Assembly: GCA_945904015.1 (NCBI GenBank)
Contig: CAMDPK010000065.1
Coordinates: 1 to 38,121 of the forward strand
Direction: 5' to 3'
DNA: 38,121 nt
From: Candidatus Kuenenia stuttgartensis
GTDB taxonomy: Bacteria > Planctomycetota > Planctomycetia > Planctomycetales > Planctomycetaceae
Made by a program: the position numbers and the translations under genes. The notes beneath the pieces are model-generated. The model was given only the letters and a program-made list of their open reading frames with translations, was not told the DNA's origin and did no database searches. Shown piece after piece: positions 25,857 through 35,152 of this stretch. Numbering within the stretch: the stretch's first letter is position 1; the number at the start of each line of letters is the position of its first letter.

Positions 25857-26639
25857 TCACATCTCGCCGCTTCCTCGATTCGACCACCACGGCAGGCTCA
25901 CGCCGCCGTCGATGGTCAGCGTGCTGCCGGTCATGTAGTCGGCCTCGTCCGAGAGCACATAGCTGACCGCCTTCGCGATCTCTTCGGGTTGCCCCATGCG
26001 TCCCCAAGGCAGCTTTTGACCGCCGACCTCAATTTGATCTTCGGAGAAAAACTTTCGCTCACCCGGCGTGTCGATCCAGCCGGGGTGGACGATGTTGACT
26101 CGAATCTTTTTCGAGGCGAGTTCAATCGCCGCCGTCCGAGCCATGTGGTCAATCGCCGCCTTGGCCATGTTGTAGGCCATTGCCGTCGGAATCGGGATCA
26201 CGGCATGAGGCGAACTGACCACCACGATCGAGCCGCGCGTCCCTTGCTTCAACATCTGCTGAGCCGACGCGCGCACTCCATAAAACGCGCCCCACATCGA
26301 GACGTCAATTGTCCGCTTGAAGCCAGCCATGTCCGCCTCGACCATCAACTGCCGGTCGCTGTAGGCGGCGTTCGAGACGAACAAATCCAGACTTCCGAAC
26401 GTGCTGGCCGTCTTCGCGACCATCTCTTCGACGGCCGCTTGATCCGACACGTCCGCCTGCAAGAGCAGCGCCTTCTGGCCAGTCTTCTCAATCTCGCGAG
26501 CGACCTCTTCCGCCTGGTCGCGATGCGAGCGGTAATTGATGGCGACGTTCGCTCCCTGTTTCGCCAACTCAATCGCGATCGCGCGGCCGATGCCCAACGA
26601 GGCTCCGGTGATCAAAGCGTTTCTTCCAGCGAATTTCAT
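25857..26639 (-). CDS. Classical short-chain dehydrogenase/reductase
   Basis: 260 residues, the normal length of a classical SDR. The cofactor motif is 'TGASLGIG' (11-18), 'NAA' is at 90-92, Ser142/143 precedes the catalytic 'YNMAK' (Tyr156, Lys160), and the end has 'LTIDGGVSLPWW'. Basic residues after the second strand ('NYRSHRDQ') suggest NADP(H) preference. Closest in outline to the glucose-1-dehydrogenase/3-oxoacyl-ACP-reductase-like group; substrate cannot be read. It follows the IscA-type gene on the same strand after 93 nt containing a stem-loop. Confidence 0.93.
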   Translation of the reverse strand: MKFAGRNALITGASLGIGRAIAIELAKQGANVAINYRSHRDQAEEVAREIEKTGQKALLLQADVSDQAAVEEMVAKTASTFGSLDLFVSNAAYSDRQLMVEADMAGFKRTIDVSMWGAFYGVRASAQQMLKQGTRGSIVVVSSPHAVIPIPTAMAYNMAKAAIDHMARTAAIELASKKIRVNIVHPGWIDTPGERKFFSEDQIEVGGQKLPWGRMGQPEEIAKAVSYVLSDEADYMTGSTLTIDGGVSLPWWSNRGSGEM

Positions 26640-26655
26640 GATGCCCTCAACGCAA

Positions 26656-26686
26656 AGCAGCCCGGCTGCGAAACAGACGGGCTGCT
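26656..26686. terminator. Stem-loop between the IscA-type gene and the SDR gene
   Basis: 9-bp perfect stem AGCAGCCCG / CGGGCTGCT (26656-26664 and 26678-26686) with a 13-nt loop. It lies 47 nt after the IscA-type stop and 17 nt before the SDR start. There is no good U-run on the minus strand, so it may be a weak terminator or a leader structure. Confidence 0.45.
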
Positions 26687-26732
26687 GGATTTTGGAGTGT
26701 GGTGACGTATCACCACTTTGTCAGTCTCAAAT

Positions 26733-27110
26733 TTACACCGAGAAGCTGCTGCCGCAGCCGCAGGACTTCTTCGCGTTCGGGTTTTCAAACGTGAAGCCGC
26801 GGCGTTCGATGCCGTCGTAGAAGTCGATCACCGTGCCTTCGAGGAACATCGCGCTCTTGCGATCGACAGCGACTCGCAGGCCGTGTTGGTTGGTGACGAC
26901 GTCGTTCATCTCATCGCACTTGTCGTCGAAACCCAGGCTGTACGAGAACCCGCTGCATCCGCCGCCAGCGACACCGATTCGCAAGACGGTGGATTCAGGC
27001 AGCTTTTTCTCGGTCAGCACGCGGTTCATCTCGCCGACGGCCTTTTCGGTGATGATGACGATGGAGGCGACGGACGACGTAGTGGGCGGAGACATCGTGG
27101 CGGTGGACAT
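26733..27110 (-). CDS. HesB/IscA/ErpA family iron-sulfur assembly protein
   Basis: 125 residues from the ATG at 27110, which has AAGGA about 12 nt upstream; the frame continues further up without a site. The A-type carrier core starts near residue 15. The three conserved cysteines are present: Cys52 in 'GGGCSGFSY' and Cys117/Cys119 in 'KSCGCGSSF' at the end. Such proteins receive Fe-S clusters from the scaffold and pass them to apo-enzymes in the cytoplasm. The window codes for possible clients (the IlvD/Edd dehydratase and perhaps LarE), but they are not adjacent. It is divergent from the YhaM-like gene. IscA, ErpA and SufA cannot be told apart from sequence alone, so no symbol is given. Confidence 0.95.
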   Translation of the reverse strand: MSTATMSPPTTSSVASIVIITEKAVGEMNRVLTEKKLPESTVLRIGVAGGGCSGFSYSLGFDDKCDEMNDVVTNQHGLRVAVDRKSAMFLEGTVIDFYDGIERRGFTFENPNAKKSCGCGSSFSV

Positions 27111-27315
27111 GGCGTCAAATTTCCTTGTGGAAAAGGGTTGTTGGTGATTCCTTCGAGCCGAGCATCCATGCGGCTCAGGTGGTCGCGGATTATAGCGGGC
27201 GATTTTCCGGCGAAAACTGATTTTTCGCAAGTTCATCTGTGAAAACTCCATCTCGCCCGCTTCGGTGTCGGTTCGCCGGTTGGTAAAGTGGCCCAACTTC
27301 CTACGAGACACACCC

Positions 27316-28383
27316 ATGCAACCGCAACTTCCGTTTGATTCCCGCGACCCTCAGATTGCCCGGCTGAGCGACCTGCAACCCAAGCAGTCAGCCGATTGTT
27401 TCGTGCTACTGGCGAACAAAGAGAAGTCGAAGACCCGCGACGGAAAGCCGTATTATCGGGTCACGCTCCGTGACGCGAAACGAGCCACAATCAGCATGAT
27501 CTGGAGCGACTCGGCATTCTTTCCGGAGTGCGATACGACTTGGCAGCCAGGGCAGTTTTACAAAGTCCGCGGCCGATTTCAGGAAACCGACTTCGGCCCG
27601 CAATTCGATCTCGAAAAGATCCGTCCCGTCGAAGCCGGCGATGAAGCTCAAGGCTTTCGCACCGGCGATCTCGTGCCGGCCACGCGGTTCAATGTCGAGG
27701 AAATGTTTACCGAATTGATCTCGATTGCGTCCCAGCAAATCACCGAAGTCCCGCTCCGAAAACTGGTCATCGAACTGTTGATGGAGCATCAGCACGACAT
27801 CCGCCAGATCGCCGCCGCCTCAAAGAATCATCACGCCTTCACCGGCGGATTCTTGGAGCACGTTTTGTCGGTGACTCGACTCGCGATGCAGTTCGCCGAC
27901 AAGTACGCCGACTACTACCCCGACATGCAGCCGCCGCTGAGCAAGTCGCTGGTCGCTGCCGGAGCCATCCTGCATGACATCGGCAAAATCCACGAGCTGA
28001 AGTACGCCCCAACCGGTTCGACCTACACCGCCGCCGGCCGGCTGGTCGGTCACATTTTCATCGGCCGAGACATGATCCGCGACAAGGCTCGTTTAATCCC
28101 CGACTTCAATCCCGAAACACTACTGCGGCTGGAACACATCATCATCTCGCACCAGTCGCTGCCGGAGTGGGGATCGCCGATTGCACCGAGTACTCCTGAA
28201 GCGTTGCTGGTCGCTGAAGCCGATAACCTCGATGCGAAGTTTCACGAACTGGCCGCAGCGCTGATGACTCCACCAACTCCCGGCGAAGAATTCACGACCC
28301 GCGACAACCCACTCCGCCGCGCGATCTTTCGAGGTCTCGCCGAAAATTCCACTCAGTCTGCCACCACAGAATCCGCGAAATGA
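27316..28383 (+). CDS. YhaM-like 3'-5' exoribonuclease (OB fold plus HD domain)
   Basis: 355 residues from the ATG at 27316. Residues ~15-105 form an OB-fold nucleic-acid-binding domain ('[20 protein letters not shown]', '[10 protein letters not shown]'). Residues ~165-320 form an HD metal-dependent phosphohydrolase domain: His182 in 'FLEHVLSV', His220-Asp221 in '[14 protein letters not shown]', later 'VGHIFIG', 'LEHIIISH' and 'EADNLDAK' supply the remaining ligands. This order is that of YhaM/CBF1, a 3'-5' exonuclease that trims RNA (and can act on DNA) in firmicutes. It overlaps hisD by 4 nt (ATGA), so the two are translated together. Confidence 0.9.
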   Translation: MQPQLPFDSRDPQIARLSDLQPKQSADCFVLLANKEKSKTRDGKPYYRVTLRDAKRATISMIWSDSAFFPECDTTWQPGQFYKVRGRFQETDFGPQFDLEKIRPVEAGDEAQGFRTGDLVPATRFNVEEMFTELISIASQQITEVPLRKLVIELLMEHQHDIRQIAAASKNHHAFTGGFLEHVLSVTRLAMQFADKYADYYPDMQPPLSKSLVAAGAILHDIGKIHELKYAPTGSTYTAAGRLVGHIFIGRDMIRDKARLIPDFNPETLLRLEHIIISHQSLPEWGSPIAPSTPEALLVAEADNLDAKFHELAAALMTPPTPGEEFTTRDNPLRRAIFRGLAENSTQSATTESAK

Positions 28384-29729
28384 AGACCATCGACTGCACC
28401 AAAGACAGCGCCGAAAAGCTGTTTGATTCCCTGCGCCAGAAGCTCTCGCCGCGCGGAGACGTCGTCTCTGAGGCCGGCCGCAAACGAACCATCGAACTCT
28501 TCGGCGAGCCGCTGACTCCGCAGCAAGTCGTCGAACGCATTTGCGACGACGTGCGTCAGGGCGGTCTGCCGGTCGTGTTGGACTACACAAAGAAGCTTGA
28601 TCGCAAAGAACTGACTCGCGAGACGCTACGAGTCTCCCCCGCCGAGTTCGATGCGGCCTTCGCATCGGCCGATCCGGAGTTTCTCAAAACACTCGGCCGC
28701 ATCCGCGACAACATCTTCGAGTTTCAAACCAAGCTGCTGAACCAAACTGTCTCGCTGAAGAAGCAAAACGGCGACGCGCAGATTGAACTACGGCAGCGAT
28801 ACCTGCCGCTCAAGCGAATCGGTATCTGCATTCCCGGCGGAGCGGCGGCGTATCCCTCGACGCTGCTGATGACCGCTGTGCCGGCTCAAGTCGCCGGCGT
28901 GAAAGAGATCGCCGTCGTCGCGCCGCCGACCGCGTTCGGCAGCTACAACCGCGACCTGCTCGCCGCCTGCAAGTTGCTGGGCATCACCGAGGTCTATCGG
29001 ATCGGTGGAGCACAAGCCGTCGCCGCATTGGCATTCGGCGTCGAGGGACTGCCGCGAGTCGACAAGATCGTCGGTCCCGGAAACCTGTTCGTCGCGCTTG
29101 CCAAGAAGTTCGTCTACGGCGAAGTGGACATCGACAGCATCGCCGGCCCCAGCGAAGTCGTTGTGATCGCCGATTCAACTGCGCGAGCCGACTTCATCGC
29201 CAGTGATTTGATCTCGCAAGCCGAACACAGTCCCGGATCAGGCGTGCTCATCACCTGGCACGCGCCGCTGATCGCTGCCGTTCAAGACGAGTTGACGAAG
29301 CAACTCGCTTGCTTGCCGCGCGGCGACCTCGCGCGACAATGCCTCGAAGACTACGGAGCGTTGATCCTCGCGAAGGACGCCGACGATGCTTGCCGGCTGT
29401 CGGATTTGCTCGCGACCGAGCACTTGCACATCTCGACCGCCGATCCCGAAGCGATCCTCGCAAAGGTCCAAAATGCCGGTGCGATCTTCCTCGGACATCA
29501 CACGCCGGTCGCGGTCGGAGATTACGTCGCTGGCCCGTCGCACGTCTTGCCGACCGGTGGCACCGCCCGCTTCGCGAACGGCCTCTGCGCGAACGATTTT
29601 CTGAAGCGATCCTCAGTCATCTCATACAACGCCGCCGCTCTATCGAATGCCGCAGACGACATTCGACGCATGGCGGCAGTCGAAGGGCTGACCGCTCACA
29701 GCGCGAGTGTCGATATTCGTCTGAAGTAG
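28380..29729 (+). CDS. hisD: Histidinol dehydrogenase
   Basis: 449 residues, slightly longer than the usual ~430. It oxidises L-histidinol to L-histidine in two NAD+-dependent steps, with zinc, in the cytoplasm. Signatures: 'RIGICIPGGAAAYPSTLLMT', 'RIGGAQAVAALAFG', 'VDKIVGPGNLFVALAKK', 'DSIAGPSEVVVIAD', and 'SQAEHSPGS' whose Gln280 and His283 are zinc ligands. 'ATEHLHIST' carries the catalytic Glu-His pair, and 'NGLCANDFLKRSSVI' closes the active site. The start overlaps the YhaM-like stop (ATGA). No other his gene is nearby, so histidine genes are dispersed as is usual in planctomycetes. The stop codon is the first part of a palindromic repeat. Confidence 0.97.
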   Translation: MKTIDCTKDSAEKLFDSLRQKLSPRGDVVSEAGRKRTIELFGEPLTPQQVVERICDDVRQGGLPVVLDYTKKLDRKELTRETLRVSPAEFDAAFASADPEFLKTLGRIRDNIFEFQTKLLNQTVSLKKQNGDAQIELRQRYLPLKRIGICIPGGAAAYPSTLLMTAVPAQVAGVKEIAVVAPPTAFGSYNRDLLAACKLLGITEVYRIGGAQAVAALAFGVEGLPRVDKIVGPGNLFVALAKKFVYGEVDIDSIAGPSEVVVIADSTARADFIASDLISQAEHSPGSGVLITWHAPLIAAVQDELTKQLACLPRGDLARQCLEDYGALILAKDADDACRLSDLLATEHLHISTADPEAILAKVQNAGAIFLGHHTPVAVGDYVAGPSHVLPTGGTARFANGLCANDFLKRSSVISYNAAALSNAADDIRRMAAVEGLTAHSASVDIRLK

Positions 29730-29793
29730 GATGGGCACTCCTGCCCGTCCCTCCTCGCCACGAGGAACGCGGACGGGCAAGTGTCCCCATCCT
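29728..29793. repeat. Nested palindrome, family B copy 3 (decayed), overlapping the hisD stop
   Basis: 22-bp arms at 29728-29749 and 29772-29793 with three mismatches and a 22-nt spacer. The left arm begins with the last two bases of the hisD TAG. Its mismatches, against perfect copies elsewhere, suggest an older insertion. Confidence 0.85.
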
Positions 29794-29920
29794 CCAAACC
29801 GACCGAAATCCCGCTCATCGGTGTTCAATTTCACCGGAGCCGCTCGTCAGGCTGAGATAGCCGCAGGGCGGGCGGCCGATACAATCCGAGCCGCTCATTT
29901 GCCCCCAGTCGGAGTCGATC

Positions 29921-32900
29921 ATGTCTCAAGACGCTGCGTGGCTCCCGTCCGAAATCGCAGATCAATTGACCGAGTTGAGATCGTGGGTCCGCTGGCAATG
30001 GTTGCTGCGTGGGGCCGGCCGAGTCGGCATGATCGCGTCGCTTGGTTTGGCCGGAGCGTTCTTCGCGGACTATCGGTACGACTTGGCTCCGACGACGCGC
30101 ATCGCGGTGTTGGCGAGCGTCGCAGCCGTGACGCTGCTGACCTTCCTGGCCTGGGTCGTCGTGCCACTGTGCCGACGCATCGGTTGGGCGGAACTCGCAG
30201 CGATGGCGGACAAGGCGAATCCACGTTGGGAAGGCGCGCTGACGTCGGCGGTGGAATTATTTGATCCGACTCAGCCGGACGGATTCAAAGGCTCGCCGGT
30301 GATGCGCGAGATGTTGCTCAAGCAAACGCGGCAACGCATTGACGAGCTTGATCTCGAAGAAGTTGTCTCGTCGCGCAAGGCGTGGTCGTCGGTGCGGTGG
30401 GGACTCGCGTCGTGTGTGCTGCTGGCGATTCCGGTGTTCGTCGCGCCGAGCATGTATCGCCAACTCTGGCAGCGGTTCCTGCTGCCGTGGGGCAATTGGG
30501 GCACGGCCGGAGCGTGGACCGTCGCCGTCGAAAACGGCGATCGCATCGTCGCTCGCGGAACTGATGTCGAATTGCTGGCGACAGCCGAGAAGGACGGACA
30601 GGTCGAACCGCCGAAATCGCTGACGCTCGAATGGCGTGACTCGGCCGGCACGACGGATCGCCGAGCGATGCCGTTCGATGAAGCTCGCAAGTCGTTTGTC
30701 GCACTGGTGCCGCATGTCATGCGTGATTTTGATTTCCGCATCGCGGTCGACCGTCAGAAATCGCGTGACTACAAGATTCAGGTCGTCGAGCCGCCCGTCG
30801 TCACAAAAATCCGACTCGATGTCGAGCCTCCCGCTTACGCCGGTTGGCCCGCGCAATCGCTGGACGGTGCGATTGGTGCGATCAAGGTTTTCGAAAAGAG
30901 CCGGCTGAAGTTCACGCTTGAATTCAACAAGCCGGTCGAGACCGCTCAACTTGTCTGGCGGCAGCACGGCGATGTGAACCAGAAACTCGAACTCGCCGCA
31001 TCAAAGCAGGCCGCGACGCTCGAAGTAACCGCTGATCCCGCCGTTGCCGGATCGTTCTTGTTCGTGTTGGAAGACATCCACAAGTTGCCGAACAACGACA
31101 CTGTGCCGCGCGAGTTGGTCGTCGTCACCGATGAAGCTCCGAAGCTGACGGTCAAAGGGGATCACAGCACCGAAGCCCGGCCGGACGATGTCGTCCCGAT
31201 TGACGTGACTGCCTCCGACGACGTCGGTCTTGGCACGCTGGAACTGCACTTGATCGTCGAAGAGAAATCGCGTGAGCCGATCGCGGTTGAGGCCGTTCGC
31301 GGCCAGAAAGATTTCGAGCATCGTTTCACGCTCGACCTCAGCCAACTCAACGTCGAGCACGGCCAGTGGTTGAACTACCGCGTCCGCATCACCGACGAGC
31401 GTCCCGGCCCCGGCCCGCACGAAGTCTGGTCCGAACCGCGAGTCCTCCGCATCAGCAAGAAAGCCGCGCCGCCAGGAGCCAACGAACTCGCCAAGTCGCA
31501 CGAGCAACTGCGAGACGAACTCAACGACCTCCGCCGAGACATCGCCACCAAGGCGACCGAGATTCAAGACCTTCGCAAAGAGGCCGCTCAAGCCAACCGC
31601 AAAAAAGACGACCCGCCCGATGCCGAACACGTCGCGCAGCTTCAGAAGCAACTGCATCAACTCACCGAGCGAGCCGAACAACTCGCCCAGCAGTTGTCGC
31701 AAGACCCGCTGTTCCACGAACTCGGCGAGAAGGCCGAGCAGATCGCTCAAAATGAACTGGCGAAGGCCGAGGCCGAAGTCCAACAGTCACGAGGAGAAGC
31801 CGATCAGCCACTCAACAAGGAACAACTCGACCATCTGAATCAAGCGGAGAAACAACTCGATAGCGCCGCCAAGCAACTGTCCCAACTCGAAAAGCCCTTC
31901 GAGCAACTCGCCGACTTGCAGAAGGACTTGCTGGAATTCCGCCGCCTCGCCCGTCAGGCCGAACAACTCGCCAACCGTGCTGACGAACTCGCCAAGAACG
32001 AAGCCGCGAAGCCGGCAGACCAGCCCGACGTGCCAGCGAGGGATGAAAAGCAACCCGAAGCGTCAGCGAGGGACGAGAAACAAGCCGCCGCCGATGCCGC
32101 GAAAACCGAACAAGAAAAACAACAACTCGCGGACCAACAAAAGCAACTCGCCGATGCGCTCAACGACCTCTTGAAGCGTCGCCCCGAATTGCTCGCAGCC
32201 GCTCGTCGCGATCAACTCGAACAACTCGGCGAACTCGCCGAAGAGGCTCGCCAACTCGCCGAGCAACAAAAAGAACTCGCCGCCGCGCTCCGCGAGCAGC
32301 AAGCCGCCGCCGCCGAACGCAACGCTGAACTCGCCGAGAAGCAACAAGACCTCCAGAAGCGAGCAGTAGCCGCCACTGAAAAAGCGGCTGCCGCGAAGCC
32401 CGCAGGCGACGAACCGAAGACCGACAAGCCCGCCACTCCCGAAGCTCTGCAAGACGCCGTTGCCGCGCTCAAGCAAGGCGACCTCGCTGAAGCTCAGAAG
32501 CAACAGCAACAAGCCGCCAACGAGCTCGATCGTCTTGCTGCTGAATTACAGAAGGCGAAAGCTGACATCGCGCAGGCTGCTGAACTGCCGCGTGACTCCG
32601 CTGAGAAGCAACTCGCACAACTTGCGGAGGAACAGCGTCAACTCGCGAAAGAGGTCGCACAGGTACTTAAAGAACAGGGTGGAGACCAACCAAAACCGGA
32701 AGCCGCTCAACCTCTCGCAGCGAATGAGCAAGCGAACGCGAACAATGACAAAGAACAGCCGAAGCCCGCGAAGGATGAGCAGGCCGATAACAATGCGGAA
32801 GATCCAGAAGAAAAGAAAATCGTATTGACCGTCCGGCTGTTCAATCAGGACGCCAAGTCATTGGATGTTCGCGATTACTCGAAACGAAACGACCTCGAAG

Positions 32901-34051
32901 AGCCGTTGTTTCGCGAAGCGCTATTGGCTCGCTACGACTATCTAGCGACCGATTTCGTCATCAAGAATCCGGTCAATTCAACAGTGGCTTGGCACTCGCC
33001 GGTTTCGCTACCGCTCGTTGCCGCGAATTTAGAGCGTAAGAATTTTGAAGTGTTTCAAGGCCGCGCGACAGCGGGAGCGTTTCTTGAAGTCACTCGGTTT
33101 GAACCAGAGTTAGACAATTTCATGCTGTACTCGGTCAAACCCAACTTCCCGCTCGCGACCCTGAGCAACGATCTGAACCCCAGCGACCTGGCATTGCCAG
33201 CGGGGCTGGACCGATTGACGAATTGGGCGAGAGAACTTGCGAAAGATTCTGATGGCACGCCAGAAGGCATCGCTCGACGGTTGCGAGATGAACTCCGAAC
33301 GCGAGGCGGATTCCGATACATGAAGAGAAACGCGGTCCTGGCTAACCAAGATAAGCCACAAGATGTCGAAGATTTTCTATTCAACGACAAACAGAAAAGA
33401 GGACATTGCGAATACTTCGCCGATGCCCTGACCTTGATGCTGCGTGCAGTCAACATCCCCGCGCGAAGTGTTGGCGGTTTCAAAGGTGGTGAATATCAAG
33501 CAGGGGACGTCGACAATCCTGGCGGATATTTGGTGCTGCAAAAGAAACACGGCCACGCTTGGGTGGAAGCACTTTTGAATGGCCGTTGGCTGGTACTTGA
33601 TGGCACTCCTGGCGGAGGTTCGGGACAATCTCCCGTCGCAAACGAGCAGGCCAATGCGCAACAACCCGCCGGCGAGAATGCGAAACCCAATCAGCCACAG
33701 CAGGCCGGAGAGCAACCGAAAGCCGGAGAGCAACCGAAAACCGGAGAGCAACCGAAAACCGGAGAGCAACCGAAAGCCGGAGAGCAACCGAAAGCCGGAG
33801 AGCAACCGAAAGCTGGTGAGCAACCGAAAGCTGGCGAGCAACCGAAAGCTGGCGAGCAACCCAAGGCCGGTGAGCAACCGAAAGCTGGTGAGCAACCGCA
33901 GGTGGCACAGCAAGTTCGTGAAGCACAGCAAGCTCAGAAGGAACTTGCACAACAAGCTCAGGAACTTCAGAAGCAGGTCGAGCAGGAGTTGGGCAAGGAT
34001 TCCGCCGAGGCAAAGCAGTCGCAGCAGACCGCTCGACTGTGCGAGTCCTGA
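29921..34051 (+). CDS. DUF4175-like membrane coiled-coil protein with embedded transglutaminase domain (ends at an in-frame TGA)
   Basis: 1376 residues to the TGA at 34049. Three membrane segments lie near residues 35-50, 60-84 and 160-178. Residues ~180-530 look like an extracytoplasmic beta-domain region ('RLDVEPPAYAGWP', 'VTASDDVGLGTLELH'), as in DUF4175 proteins. Residues ~530-940 are Gln/Glu/Ala-rich coiled coil. Residues ~967-1235 form a transglutaminase-like domain of the TgpA kind: Cys1163 in 'GHCEYFADALTLMLRA', His1212 in 'HGHAWVEAL', Asp1227 in 'WLVLDGTPG'. Residues 1263-1328 are eleven GEQPKA-type hexapeptides, then coiled coil resumes. The frame continues beyond the stop to 35152, so the original product was probably ~1743 residues. 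Codons from ~32540 to ~33640 are AT-richer than on either side. The domain may cross-link or cleave proteins at the cell envelope (inference). Confidence 0.82.
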   Translation: MSQDAAWLPSEIADQLTELRSWVRWQWLLRGAGRVGMIASLGLAGAFFADYRYDLAPTTRIAVLASVAAVTLLTFLAWVVVPLCRRIGWAELAAMADKANPRWEGALTSAVELFDPTQPDGFKGSPVMREMLLKQTRQRIDELDLEEVVSSRKAWSSVRWGLASCVLLAIPVFVAPSMYRQLWQRFLLPWGNWGTAGAWTVAVENGDRIVARGTDVELLATAEKDGQVEPPKSLTLEWRDSAGTTDRRAMPFDEARKSFVALVPHVMRDFDFRIAVDRQKSRDYKIQVVEPPVVTKIRLDVEPPAYAGWPAQSLDGAIGAIKVFEKSRLKFTLEFNKPVETAQLVWRQHGDVNQKLELAASKQAATLEVTADPAVAGSFLFVLEDIHKLPNNDTVPRELVVVTDEAPKLTVKGDHSTEARPDDVVPIDVTASDDVGLGTLELHLIVEEKSREPIAVEAVRGQKDFEHRFTLDLSQLNVEHGQWLNYRVRITDERPGPGPHEVWSEPRVLRISKKAAPPGANELAKSHEQLRDELNDLRRDIATKATEIQDLRKEAAQANRKKDDPPDAEHVAQLQKQLHQLTERAEQLAQQLSQDPLFHELGEKAEQIAQNELAKAEAEVQQSRGEADQPLNKEQLDHLNQAEKQLDSAAKQLSQLEKPFEQLADLQKDLLEFRRLARQAEQLANRADELAKNEAAKPADQPDVPARDEKQPEASARDEKQAAADAAKTEQEKQQLADQQKQLADALNDLLKRRPELLAAARRDQLEQLGELAEEARQLAEQQKELAAALREQQAAAAERNAELAEKQQDLQKRAVAATEKAAAAKPAGDEPKTDKPATPEALQDAVAALKQGDLAEAQKQQQQAANELDRLAAELQKAKADIAQAAELPRDSAEKQLAQLAEEQRQLAKEVAQVLKEQGGDQPKPEAAQPLAANEQANANNDKEQPKPAKDEQADNNAEDPEEKKIVLTVRLFNQDAKSLDVRDYSKRNDLEEPLFREALLARYDYLATDFVIKNPVNSTVAWHSPVSLPLVAANLERKNFEVFQGRATAGAFLEVTRFEPELDNFMLYSVKPNFPLATLSNDLNPSDLALPAGLDRLTNWARELAKDSDGTPEGIARRLRDELRTRGGFRYMKRNAVLANQDKPQDVEDFLFNDKQKRGHCEYFADALTLMLRAVNIPARSVGGFKGGEYQAGDVDNPGGYLVLQKKHGHAWVEALLNGRWLVLDGTPGGGSGQSPVANEQANAQQPAGENAKPNQPQQAGEQPKAGEQPKTGEQPKTGEQPKAGEQPKAGEQPKAGEQPKAGEQPKAGEQPKAGEQPKAGEQPQVAQQVREAQQAQKELAQQAQELQKQVEQELGKDSAEAKQSQQTARLCES
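33707..33904 (+). repeat. Eleven-copy 18-bp tandem repeat coding for GEQPKA
   Basis: Eleven 18-nt units exactly fill 33707-33904, read in frame as GEQPKA (two units GEQPKT, the last GEQPQV). Third positions vary among ggagag, ggtgag and ggcgag blocks, showing stepwise expansion. It forms a flexible Pro/Lys linker after the transglutaminase domain. Confidence 0.95.
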
Positions 34052-35152
34052 AGGGGAAAAGGTTCCTCTGGCCAGTTTGGCCAGGCTTCACAATCCGGAC
34101 AGCAAGCCTCGCAAGCCGCTCAGCAATTGGCCGATCAATTGCAAAACAACTCGCGTGCGAATCCTGAACTCGCGCAGCAAGCCAAAGACCTTGCGCAGAA
34201 ACAACAGCAAGTCGCACAGCAGATGGAACAACTCGGTCAACAACCGGGAGCCGCCAATGCCGCGCAGCAACAACGTCAGCAAGAATTGAACAACGCTGCC
34301 GGACAACTCGGCCAGCAGTTGGCCGAGTCTCAGAACAAGCTCGGCCAACAACCTCTCAACCTGCCGCAACCCGCCGAAGGCGCGAAGCAAGCGGGGCAAC
34401 AAGCGGCGAACAGTCAGCAGAAAATGGCGGCCGCTAAGCAAGCGTCTCAGCAAGGCAATGCGAATCAAGCCGCTCAAGCGGCCGAGCAAGCGGCGGAGAA
34501 TTTGCAGAAGGCGGCTGAGCAAGCCCAAGCCGCCGCTGACAAGAATCGGCCTCCGCAGTCACCGGTCCCGCGCGGCGTCGGCGAAGAAGTGGCCGACGCG
34601 GCCGAGCGTCTGCGTCAGGCCGCTCAAGCGCAGTCCGAACCAAGTCAACCGTCGCCACAGACCGCGCAAAGCAAAGACGGTCAGCCGATGCCCAACGCTC
34701 AACCTGACCAGCCCAACGAACCTGGGCAACCAGGATCGAAAGACGGCCAGGCTCAAGGTTCGCCGTTCGCGCAGATAGCTCAGCGTCTGCGCGAAGCGGC
34801 TCGCGCGTTGTCGGACGCGGCGAATCAATCGGCTCCGCTCCCTTCGAAAGCGGGACAGCCACAACCCGGCCAGCCGTCGAACGAGCCGAATGACAATCCA
34901 CAGTTGGCTCAAGGTGGCGGCGGCAATGGTCAGGGCAATCTCGAACAAGATCGCGGCGAGAACCTCGGCGACTTGCAAACGCAAGTCAAGAAAATGACCG
35001 GCCGCAACTGGGGCCAGTTGTCGAGCAAGCTCAAGACCGAGATGTCGCAGCAAGCCAAGCATCAAGCTCACGGCGACTACAGCAAGCTCATCAAGCTGTA
35101 CTTTCAAGAGATCGCGAAGACGCAACCCGAAGCGGCGGAGGGGAAGCGATGA
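34052..35152 (+). pseudogene. C-terminal part of the DUF4175-like protein beyond the in-frame TGA
   Basis: The reading frame after the TGA at 34049-34051 is the same as before it and stays open for 366 codons. It continues the Gln-rich coiled coil ('GQFGQASQSGQQAS', 'QQLADQLQNN') and ends with 'NWGQLSSKLKTEMSQQAKH' and 'YSKLIKLYFQEIAKTQPEA', which matches the usual end of planctomycete DUF4175-like proteins. The first possible internal starts are a TTG at 34127 and an ATG at 34223, neither with a clear ribosome site. I therefore read it as the severed end of one gene (or a sequencing error) rather than a separate gene. Its TGA stop overlaps the next start (ATGA). Confidence 0.7.

Noticed and set aside
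33707-33904. GEQPKA repeat block as a CRISPR-like or regulatory array
   Set aside because: Units are contiguous 18-bp coding repeats without spacers.
34049-34051. TGA read as selenocysteine or a recoded codon
   Set aside because: TGA is a normal stop for many genes here, the site is in a low-complexity coil without a redox motif, and no SECIS-like hairpin is evident just downstream.
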